This document shows, one piece after another, positions 1 through 9,400 of a stretch of DNA of 22,617 nt. The notes beneath the pieces were generated by a model. That model saw only the letters and a program-made list of their open reading frames with translations. It ran no database searches and was not told the DNA's origin. A program made the translations under genes and the position numbers. Each line of letters starts with the position of its first letter. Position 1 is the first letter of the stretch. Source of the DNA: Plakobranchus ocellatus. Its lineage: Eukaryota > Mollusca > Gastropoda > Plakobranchidae. The stretch lies in contig BLXT01008169.1 in the NCBI GenBank assembly GCA_019648995.1, positions 479,811-502,427 on the forward strand. Direction: 5' to 3'.

Positions 1-82
1 CTGAGTGAATAGAAACCCTGAGATCACCGCTTAATGGTGGACTGGGTATACCAATAATCAATCAATCAATCAATCAATCAAT
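1..82 (+). mobile_element. 3' end of a SINE with (AATC)n tail
   Basis: The first ~55 bases contain CCTGAGA...GGTGGACTGG...TATACCA, which resembles the 3' part of the tRNA-derived element near 15800-15835 (CCTGAGA...GTGGACTGG...TTTACACA). They are followed directly by about six AATC units, a typical SINE tail. The tRNA-related head would lie before the window. Family assignment is inference from the shared segment and the simple-repeat tail. Confidence 0.5.
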
Positions 83-85
83 CTA

Positions 86-87
<2 letters not shown>

Positions 88-132
<45 letters not shown>

Positions 133-457
133 TCTCGGTCTCAGTCTTTTCTTAGATTACTCAGTTTTAAAAATGTTTTTTTCCTCTTCTTTAGTTGTTA
201 GCGTCGATGTGAAATTTTTTTTTTGTAAGGCAGTGTTCTGATATTCTCTCTCTCTCTCCCTCTCTCTCTGTTTCTCCTTTTATCATTCTGAGTGTCCCTC
301 AGTAATTCTCACTCTTTCTTTTCGTATTTCTCTCTCTCTCTCTCTCTCTCTCTTTTTGTCTCTCTTTCGCTTTTTCTCCGTTTCTCATTTATCACTCTGT
401 GAGAGTCTCTCAGTAATTCTCACTCTTTCTCTCTTTTTTTTTTTTCACTCTCTCATT
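88..457. repeat. CT-rich microsatellite tracts
   Basis: Three long (CT)n tracts (about 88-136, 247-270 and 330-363) are joined by pyrimidine-rich sequence with poly-T runs. The short open frame that crosses them is a low-complexity artefact. From 458 to 857 I see no gene, only a poly-C/poly-A run near 662-681 and AT-rich DNA. Confidence 0.8.
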
Positions 458-857
458 CCCTCTCTCGATCTAGGCTATATCAAGATCCAGGACATTTCTA
501 ATTTCGCTACACTCTTAATTTTGTTTCTTGATGTGTAATCAAAATTTGATAATGCTCCTAGAGATCTAATTTAGCCTTTAGTCAAGGCATTAGCGTACAC
601 AGACATGAATACTTTGCAGGCTGACATGACTTGTAGGGATCTCTGTAATTTCAAATAGAGCACCCCCCCCCCCAAAAAAAATAAATCCATGTTTTCTTTC
701 ATTTAATATATAATGGGTCACAATTTTAAGCCTTACTGAGATTCTGTAGACCTGTCTCACATAGATTTTCTTTTTTTTTCATCTAACCCTTTATTGAATA
801 AGCTAGATTTTGAATTTTGTACACTGTAGTGCACCTTTAAAAAAATTCATCATCCAG

Positions 858-3303
858 GCCCTAGACCTGCAGGTCTTTATGGCTTGATAAATGGTGATAT
901 TATTGGGACTAATGGCAGTGAGTAGGGAGATACTTTCTTGCATCTTTAGAGTCGAAAATGCATTAATTATCCTCTGATATTATACTTAAATGTTATGGAA
1001 TGTCTATGGTCGAGTATATAATTAAAGTGTAATACGGTGTATCCATGCGCATTTAATTGTATACTGGCATATTCTTGTGAGACTTTCTAAATTCCTGTGA
1101 GTAGAGGTGAATATTCCTGTGAGACTAATTTGGGGTTGGCAGGTCTGTAATCAAAACTAAAGGTTAAAATTGATTACAAATCTGTAAGAGTACATGAAAA
1201 GCTTTAAAGAAATCTGTACAAAGCCTCAGATGTCTCCACAAATACCAGGTTCCTTGAAGTAATCTACTGTGCGAAAAGGACTGGCTTCTTGGAAAAGGCT
1301 GTACATGCCAGTTATGTTGCAGCATTTGCTCGTGGTGTTCTTTGAAAACATGGGTATTGAATTAAAATATTACAAGAAATGTAGAGGCCATCACAGCAAA
1401 GCAAAAAAAAAAAAAAGCTGTTCCTCATTTTTGAAAGGGTAGCTCTGCTTGAGCCAAGTGTGGCTAATTTCAGACCATTTTGAGATGCTGTGATGTTTTG
1501 TAAAGAATTTGATGGTGTTCTTAATTCCCCAAGAACATCTACTATCAATAGTCCACAGTATTAATGTTTGAACTAGGAATTTTATTGTGGTTTAAAAGTA
1601 AAATGTTTGAATCATAACTTTCAGTCTGCATTTGGATTTGAACTAGGTAGTTTAATTGAAATTTACCAACAACAAATACTGTGCATTCCACCATAAATGA
1701 TTCTAAGCGGCATAATTTTGCATCATTTTTTTGTCCAGTTGAAAAAGTTATTGAAGAGCAGCAAGTCCTGCATAAATTAATTTTATCTTCATCCTTGACA
1801 ACTTTATCTCTGGTATAATTTCTAAATTTTCAAAATACACTTTTAATATATGAATCTAATTATGAGTTGATGTTTGTGAAGCATGAATTAAATGCATTTA
1901 GTAGCAAGTTGTTACTAGAAAACAAATGACACAAATCAAGATATGAATGGGTATGGAGAGCATATTAACAAAATAAGTTTGAAGTTGGTAAAGGTCAAGG
2001 ATTATGGCAGTTATTTTGACTGAGATTTTTGGTACATTACGAAGGGCTTTTTTTTTTTTTGGTTGGTAGAGCCTGTCACCATTTTTTCTTGCATGTTCAT
2101 GTTGATCATATCTGCCACATATCCATCCATGTCCCAGAAAAATGATTTAATTACCTCTGTTGGAAAACACTTTGTTGTACTACAGGTCTTGTTTTTTTTT
2201 TAAGGATTATCAATGTGTAACAGTCCTGCAAAATAAGAGTTGTGTTCATGCACAATTGACTTTATGCTCATTTCCTTGTGTGGGGGACTTTATATAGACA
2301 TGCTACAGACTTGCTGTGCAAATAAGCATTGGACATTTTTACTTTTTTGCGTGCAAATTTTGCTTTGATCTCTGTGATGTAGACCCACAACTGAACCTGT
2401 TTTATGGAACTGGTAGATGAATTTTCAAAGCAACACAAGTCTCTTTGCTCTTTCATAAATATTTTCATTCACAGGTCACTCGGACCAGAGAAGTATTGGA
2501 CGATCACCAGGTGTTAGTTTGATGCAAAGGTCTGCAGCAAATTCAGTTTCAAGCTCCAATGACACTTTGACACTTGTAGCCCGGTTGTTGGGCAGGGGAA
2601 GGTATGGGAAAAAATGGGTTCTTTTATTCCTTTTAATTTTAACCCTTTCATGATTGTGTTTTACATAAGGGTCAGATAACACATGCATAATTATGTTTGA
2701 GTAAAAAAACAGCACATTTTGTTTTGAGTCCAGTCCAAATTAATCAGAAATAGCATTTTAATCCCTTTAGGATTTGTATGATGAGCCGTGTTTATCTTTC
2801 CTCAATATGAGAAATGAGCTAAGTACAGCTGTGGCAAGCAGTCCTTGTCCATGCAATCTACTAGACAGGCTCTGCTCAGCATTATCACAAGGAAACTTTT
2901 AAATCAAAATGTTGGGGACTGCAGAAACAATATTGGTATAACATTGTTTGGCCTAACCTCGATAATTTTGAAAGGAGAAAAAAATATACAGGGTCTACTC
3001 AGACCATTTTGATCTAAATGTTGTTGGTTTAAACAGTGTTAATCTGTATATTCTCTTTGCAATACTAAATCATGGTTGCTAGCTAGCAGAAATAAAGCAC
3101 AGTGAATAGTAAAATAAACTTGCTTGACGTCACTTATTGAACCAGAACCCACATTTATCATATTAATATCTGTGGTTGTGCAATTTTATTCTAAATAATA
3201 AATGAAGGGGGAAAAACACTTTTTAAAATAAGGTAAATTTAAACTTTTGTTATTTCACTTCTTTTCCAGGGGATTAACTCGTGCATCAAACACTGTGCAG
3301 TAA
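858..3303 (+). CDS. Unidentified gene, probable 3' exons of a protein with an Arg/Gly-rich C-terminus (partial)
   Basis: I do not recognise this protein. Three segments look like exons and join in phase: 858-917 (acceptor CCAG, strong donor GTGAGT), 2475-2601 (acceptor TTCACAG, donor GTATGG) and 3270-3303 (acceptor CTTTTCCAG). The joined reading contains PRPAGLYGLINGDIIG, then HSDQRSIGRSPG, a Ser/Asn stretch, LVARLLGRGRGLTRAS and a TAA stop at 3301-3303. Phases are 1 nt at the first junction and 2 nt at the second. The GRGRG run hints at an RNA- or nucleic-acid-binding tail, but no domain is visible. The first acceptor has a poor polypyrimidine tract, so the 5' exon is the weakest. Upstream exons must lie before the window. 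The stop falls in the first unit of the 33-bp repeat, which would then form the 3' UTR. AATAAA signals follow at 3749 and 3843. An alternative terminal exon is given at 3987-4071. Confidence 0.42.
918..2474 (+). other. Intron of the unidentified gene
   Basis: AT-rich sequence between the candidate exons, opening with GTGAGT and ending in a TTCACAG acceptor. I found no convincing exon inside. Positions 2213-2386 belong to a dispersed repeat that has a second copy near 8256-8402. Confidence 0.4.
2602..3269 (+). other. Intron of the unidentified gene
   Basis: AT-rich sequence opening with GTATGG and ending in a pyrimidine-rich acceptor (CTTCTTTTCCAG). I see no other feature in it. Confidence 0.4.
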
Positions 3304-3622
3304 GACAGGACCACAACACTCAGGATGGTGCAGTAAGACAGGACCACAACACTCAGGATGGTGCATTAAGACAGGTCCACAACACTCAGGATTGTGCAGT
3401 AAGACAGGACCACAACACTCAGGATGGTGCAGTAAGACAGGTCCACAACACTCAGGATGGTGCAGTAAGACAGGTTCACAACACTCAGGATGGTGCAGTA
3501 AGACAGGTCCACAACACTCAGGATTGTGCAGTAAGACAGGACCACAACACTCAGGATGGTGCAGTAAGACAGGACCACAACACTCAGTATGGTGCAGTAA
3601 GACAGGACCAAAACACTCAGGA
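3295..3622 (+). repeat. 33-bp minisatellite, about 10 copies
   Basis: The unit is 33 bp, begins GTGCAGTAAGACAGG and continues with CACAACACTCAGGATG. About ten units run end to end with only scattered substitutions (GGACC/GGTCC/GGTTC, GATGG/GATTG, one GGACCAAAAC), and the last breaks off after CAGGAT. Because 33 is a multiple of three, frames not containing TAA stay open through the whole array on both strands, giving repeated 11-residue peptides such as CSKTGPQHSGW. I regard those as artefacts rather than proteins. The first unit overlaps the last codons and stop of the candidate exon at 3270-3303. Confidence 0.95.
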
Positions 3623-3748
3623 TCTGGTTTTTGTTTGTTTCCTCATTTAATGTTTCAATTCACTACTCAATATCAACATTCTTATTTTCTGTAAAATAAT
3701 TCAAGAAGATTATTAAAACTGAATTTTATTTGATCTTTTCTTTGTTAA

Positions 3749-3754
3749 AATAAA
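3749..3754 (+). promoter_or_regulatory. Candidate polyadenylation signal (AATAAA)
   Basis: A canonical AATAAA lies about 450 bases after the TAA at 3301-3303 and after the minisatellite. A second AATAAA is at 3843-3848. Either could end the transcript of the unidentified plus-strand gene if 3270 begins its terminal exon. Confidence 0.35.
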
Positions 3755-3986
3755 TATATGTCAATATATTCATAAACCTGTCTTCGTTTGTGGTTCTTTT
3801 AAAACCTAATTGTTTTGCTTAGCTTTTGTTATAAATGTAATCAATAAATTACTACAGGCAGCATTTTCTTCTTTGTTCATGTACACAAAACGTAGAAAAG
3901 TTTAACCCAGAGAAAGGGGTGCAGATCCTCAACTTCTGTGGTTTGATTTTTAGCCTATAGACCTGTATATGAATTTTTACTTTTAG

Positions 3987-4071
3987 CAAGGATGAGGGCT
4001 TGTTGGATCACAGAGGAGCTATTGATAATGAGGAGCAAGCTGTATTAACACTAACATGCCATCTTCAATGA
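3987..4071 (+). CDS. Candidate alternative terminal exon of the unidentified gene
   Basis: A good acceptor (pyrimidine-rich, TTTTACTTTTAG) is followed by one base and then 27 sense codons to TGA at 4069-4071. The peptide starts KDEGLLDHRGAIDNEEQ and ends LTLTCHLQ. It needs two bases from the preceding exon. That phase fits both a splice directly from 2601 and a splice from 3299, where the donor-like GCA|GTAAGA would make 3270-3299 a 30-bp in-frame cassette exon. The composition is protein-like (acidic, few rare residues), but the segment is short and no polyadenylation signal is obvious just downstream. The choice between this end and the stop at 3301 cannot be made from sequence alone. Confidence 0.3.
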
Positions 4072-5223
4072 TCATCAAATGTAATGCCACTGGGACTATA
4101 TTACCTGTTACCAGCTTTGGAAATTATAACAATAGTAAAAGAACTTAATTACAACATTGTCCAAGTGTTTACCTCCAGTCCAAATATTCCTCTTCCTTAA
4201 TCACTGCTTTTAGATAGCCGTGAAGCAAAACTTTTGTATTTTTTTTTTCGGGAATTGGTTGTTTTCCCTCATCATAGATTTTTTAGCCAAGTGATATGAA
4301 GGTTGGTCTTGAAGATCTAGTTCAAAATGAAAAATCTGCTGATTTTTTTGGACTCAAGAGAGTAATAATTTGTCAGCTGAAAGTGATGACAAGCTTCGCG
4401 CAAACTGTTGCAGATCTTGAGAGAAGTTGAAGATGCTAGATCTAGACTAAGATAAAATACAGGGCCCGATACGATAAAACTTATTTGGCATGTTAAGGTT
4501 CAAGTGAGTGGCAAAGCAAATGCTCATAGATAAATCAATCTTTTTGGCTTTGTTAAGCCGATAGGACTTGGAGAGATCTTAGATTATTTGAATTTTAAAA
4601 TGTGATTTTTAGTATAACTATTCTCATTTTAAAAAGTGAGGTTTTCTCTTTTCTGTTGCACTTGAATAATTTTAAGCCTTGACGACTTGAAATAACCAGA
4701 TTGGAGAATATTGAATACACACACAACTTCATTTGCATGCCTAATGCCCATGGTTTGGGCTGACAAAGTGAGATAGAGAAAGAGAGGAAGGTAGAGAAGA
4801 CAGACCAGAGCTAGAGGAAATAAGTACTTGTAGTTGTACTTGACATCAATTTTTCTATTCAAAAGAGGAGCGTTGTGGTGGAGAAAGAGTGGTGAGTGAG
4901 CCAGTTAATTTTGAGGAAAGGCTCAAGGACCGACAAGGTGGACGCTACCAATGTGTAATTTTATTCTTATAGATAGATCTGGATCAAAACTAAATCTAAA
5001 TCAGATGAGTGGCTCCCCTGAAGGCTATGAATGAAATGGAAGAAACCTAGAGAACAAAAAAGCCTGAAAATATGAAGTTAGAAAGCAAACTTTAAACACA
5101 AGCAGAGCAAGCCTGGAATTGAGTTTAGGAGGTGAGAGATTTAAAAAAATGATATAAACATAGCCATCTTTTAAATGTCCTATATCAGACCAAGAAAGAC
5201 TTGCTCATTTATTGAGGATATTA
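4072..5223. other. Intergenic, no gene seen
   Basis: AT-rich sequence between the convergent unidentified gene and the pogo-like element. It has a CTAGATCTAGA cluster at 4437-4447 and a purine-rich stretch at 4760-4900. Open frames here are short and uncharacteristic. Confidence 0.5.
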
Positions 5224-6031
5224 CAGTGGAACATGTTTTAACCGAAATTCTAGGGAGTATGATTTCTATTTTGGTTTAATTTTTAAGCATAGTGCATTAA
5301 ATAAGTAAGATCAATAACGGAAAGTAACCAACTTCCGAAATATAAAGTTAAACCAATCCCACCCATCGTCACAACATAATGTGAATGAACACGCCTATCC
5401 ATGAATCTTTCTGTTTTATCCATTTCTCTATCGCCTTCTCTTTCCTTTTCAGTGAAGAGGTTCTTCTCTTTTGCGCCTGTTATTAATAGAGTTTTTACAA
5501 TTTAATCATCACCTAAGTTTTCCGGTACTGAAGTTCTCCACAAGAGAGATGGCTTTATTACCGGCTGTGATGCAACAGTGTTTGCTTAGCTTAGCGCTGA
5601 CGGGACCTAGACGTGTAGGGAGTGTCTGGCACGGTCCCACTGCGTAACAGTGGTGAAAGAGAAGGGATGGGCAGGTGCGTGCAGTAGACCTAGACCTAGC
5701 CAGACATCAGACATCGGGCATGGCCGTCTGTAGTGTGAGGTACCAGTAACTAACAGTATTGGGTTTGTATGGACGGAGTAATGCGAGAAAAAAAGGGAAG
5801 GGCAAGGTGTGTTTAAAAAAAAAAAAAGATTTTTTTTGTGTCGGTCGGACAATGACTGGGCTTTCCCGTTAGTTTTCAATTTCGCTTTAGTGATAGTAAG
5901 GCAGCCAATGCTTTCGGTTTACCGCATGTTTAATAAGAAAGAATAAGAGGAAAAACGGAAAGCTCTTTAATTTCTTTTTGGTTTAGCCATTTTTTCGGTT
6001 CAGCCGTTTTCGGTTTAGGTGTGGTCTACTG
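5224..6031. mobile_element. pogo/Tigger-like DNA transposon relic, 808 bp
   Basis: The left end reads TA|CAGTGGAACATGTTTTAACC and the right end, on the opposite strand, reads TA|CAGTAGACCACACCTAAACC, both continuing into CGAAA. A CAGT end beside a TA target duplication and an AACCGAA-type terminal repeat fit the pogo/Tigger branch of Tc1/mariner. Inside both ends are further copies of (T/G)AACC(G/A)AAA, for instance four on the minus strand between about 5905 and 6020. No transposase is recognisable. The 90-codon minus-strand frame at 5607-5879 looks like chance, so this is a non-autonomous or decayed copy. Confidence 0.6.
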
Positions 6032-6467
6032 TAGTTATTGGACTTTTTCAAATAAGCCTTTAAGTTCCAAGAAAAAAGATTGGCTTGAAAATCCACTTAA
6101 GCTGTATCAACTCAAGTAGTGTTGACTGTGCAACACATGACTCTTTGTGCCTTAACTTGGAGAACTAATTTTCCCACACAAAGTTTTAGATATCAAACTG
6201 CAAAATATTTCTCTAAATGCTATTGGCAAAATCAAAACCCAATAGGGCCTACATGTATATAATATACACTCCTCGCATTTAGACTCACCATACTGGCCTA
6301 TAACTAAAATTACTCATGTTTTGCTTTTTAATACTGGTTTAAATATTTATAACTATCCCACAGAAAAAAAAAAAAAGAACAAGAGGAAATAAATGCACAC
6401 ACTTGGTAATCTTTAAATTCACAATTTTAATTACAAAACAAAACAAAAAAAAAGATGTACTGTCTTG
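6032..6467. other. 3' flank of MRTO4
   Basis: AT-rich DNA with poly-A runs, between the pogo-like element and the MRTO4 stop codon. On the minus strand ATTAAA occurs at 6426-6431 and again near 6325-6332. Nothing else is supported. Confidence 0.5.
6426..6431 (-). promoter_or_regulatory. Candidate polyadenylation signal for MRTO4 (ATTAAA)
   Basis: ATTAAA, the commonest variant of the AATAAA signal, lies about 37 bases past the MRTO4 stop on the minus strand. No AATAAA is close by. It would give a very short 3' UTR. Confidence 0.3.
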
Positions 6468-9400
6468 TCACGTCTCCTCATCTTCGTCTTCTTCTTCACC
6501 TACATCTTCATCATCATCAAGGTCTTCCTCTCCAGAGGGATTTTCATCATTCTCAGTATCTTTCTTGGCTGTTGGTTGGAAACATAAAACGAAAAAAATT
6601 ACATCTCACTCTGCTCAACTTTGACAACTATTTTTCCTAGTTTGCATGCAAACACATATATTCATGTAGATGTTTTGCTTTTTCCTTTTTATCTGCTTAC
6701 ATTTTCCTTTTTGCCAGAAGCTTGGCGACAATAAGTGTAATATCAAGTGTTTATTTTGATAAATAAGAATATATATTGGAAGTACTGAAAAACTAAATTT
6801 GTCTCAATTTGAATTTGATTTTAAACTGACTTCCCTCAAAACCACTAAGTATCTGGTACCAAAATTCATCTGTTCCATGAAACAGCTGGGGCGCTGCTAC
6901 TGGCTAACAGTAACAGATCCACCCTGAAATCTATAGGGATCTTTCTCAAATTCTGTCGCAGATTCAGGTTCAAAGCTCATCACCTTCACCCTGACAAGCC
7001 AAGGACATAAAGTTAGTAAAAGCCTGAAATCACCTTGAAGTGAATGGGCTTTTCTGCTTACATTTAGCAGTATTTTAAAGCAGGGGAAAACAGGCCCTAG
7101 GCAATTATGCAAAGCCTGAGAACACTTACGTTTCACCATGACTCGGTCCGGAATAATTGGCTCAGGATTATCATCAAATGTTTTCCACTTGCCATTGTTG
7201 CTCCACATTCCTTCCATTGTGATGTGAAAATTGGACATCTGGTGCCCAAACAGTTTCTGCCGAAGGGAAGCAAAAAAAAAAAAAATCAACAAAAGTCACA
7301 GATGAGATACTTAACTAGCAAGAAAGCTGACGAGCTGATTAAATGCCCATTAAATATATATGCACAAATGGGCGACTCTAAACATAAAATTTTTATAACG
7401 GGCTTATCCCCTTTGATAGATGTAGTTATCTTTATTTTTAAAATTATTTGCTGACATTCTTTGAGACATTGGAGGAATTGTGAAATTGTTTGATACCACA
7501 AGGAACCAAGCCTCATATCATTTTCTTTGTTCATCTGAACGTAGCAACTTTTTAGACCAAAATAACAGAAGTAATCTATATGACAATTGGTAGTAGTAAA
7601 ATGGAATCCTACAATATTTTTTGCTTTTTTTTTGTCTAAAACTACTTTTTTTCTTAAGTTCTGGCCATTCCCATGGTATTCAATGAGTTTTTTTCACTTC
7701 ACTCTTTCCTTTGGCATCATGAAGCTTACCAAGATCCGACATTGTTCAGGGTTAAGGACCTGGCCCTTCTCACACACAGTGTGCTCTTTCAGAAGATGAA
7801 TCACACCTGCAGTGAAAAAAAAAAAAAAAAAGAAAAAAGGTTATGGTATGATGATGCTCAATGTAAAATAAGAAAACAAAACCATGACTATCATTTCTTT
7901 TTAATATTCCAAACATTTATTGAGCTTTATAACCCCATCCCCTTCGAAATGATATCTGTGATGTAGGTGATTCTAATCGGCAACAGAAATTGCCCTGCAG
8001 ATTTTATTGGTAGATTTGCTAACGATTTGCATCACCAAACAAAAACGAAAAAGCACAAAGAGTATGTGATTTTTAAGATCTGACCAATAGCTGAAATCAT
8101 TCATCTATTTTAGCCGAGCATTCCTACTCCACTCCCTCCCTCTTTTCTTCAAAAAAAAAAAAAATGAGGTAAATTAATTGTGTAGCACTCTAGCAAAATA
8201 AGTGATTTGCAATTTTGCATGTTTGACTTTGAATGAAAAGTATTAACTAGAGGGAAGAAAACTTTTCATAGACATGCAAAATACTTTCAGTAGATAAAGC
8301 ATTGGCAATATTTACTTCTTTACTTTTAATATTTTGAATTGATCTCGGCGATGTAGTCCTGCAAAATGACTATTATGTCAGACTGCTACATACACAATTG
8401 TTGAAGATCCAACCTCTATGGTGATTAGAGCAAACAATCATCAATGCATACAATAACTAAATGTTAATAGTGTACGTACCTTTCTTGAGCTGAGTGGGCA
8501 GTCCAAGCTGTCGCAGCTGAGGCTCAAGGGAATGAGAAAACTCTGGCAAAGCACCTTCCTCCAAGACCACTGTCTGAGATGCCACGTTGCCAGATCTAGC
8601 ATAGTCGGGGATAAAAAGCTCTGAGAAGAAACTGCAAGAGATAGAAGGTGACATGTTTATTATATTAAACATATTGCAATAACATTAGTTGTGAATTATG
8701 CTTTCTTCTTTAAAAACGGGCATTCATGGACGCTATTGTGTCTTCCAATTTCCAGCAGATTCATAAAGGCACCAAAACTATGATCATGTCTTTAAGAATC
8801 AGCTCTATATAATAGTGTGCATCCCCACCCCTAGTAGATTGTTAGGCACCATATTGTCAAATTTTTAGGGTTATTTTAGCGTCTTTTGACCATTGTAACT
8901 CATGTCATTAACTCTACAATTGAGACAAAGCCAACGTACCTCCAAAACATCTTGCTATGGTGTTTCTAGAATTCTGGTAGATATATATATGCACCATAAT
9001 CGGCACACCTTTAAAGAATCGGTTAGGATGCCTTCCAGACTCTTATGAATTCAAAGGCACAATATTGTCATGTATTTTAGTGGTAACAATGGGGTGCCTT
9101 TCAATCTCTGGCAAATTTATAGGTTCAACACTGCTCAGCACAAGAAATTTACCTTCAACATCAAGTTCAGTATGAAAAACATATGGATGATCAGCGGACT
9201 ACTGCAGAAAACTGCCGTAGCCTTATGAAAAGTAGTATCGTCCATAGACTTATCACAGATAACACTGCTCTTTAACTGGCTATGGCAGAAAAATGACACA
9301 GTTCCGTCACTGAAACCTAAAATAGAGTTAATTTAAGCAATAAGGCACAAACCCCACCTCCATTTCTTGAAATCAAATAAGTCAGCCGGTGTTGAAAACA

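Noticed and set aside
3295-3622. CRISPR array
   Set aside because: The units are contiguous and near-identical with no unique spacers, and the context is eukaryotic.
3281-3694. 137-codon frame of CSKTGPQHSGW repeats, and an 81-codon repeat frame on the opposite strand
   Set aside because: Both are by-products of a 33-bp tandem repeat whose length is a multiple of three. The plus-strand frame differs from the phase-consistent exon reading, which stops at 3301.
5607-5879. 90-codon minus-strand frame as a transposase
   Set aside because: No DDE or helix-turn-helix features; composition is low-complexity at the start. It lies in the middle of the pogo-like element by chance.
6897-7292. Single long minus-strand frame as one protein
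   Set aside because: It merges MRTO4 exon 7 with intron read-through on both sides. The GT-AG borders at 7130 and 7256 fit the family better.
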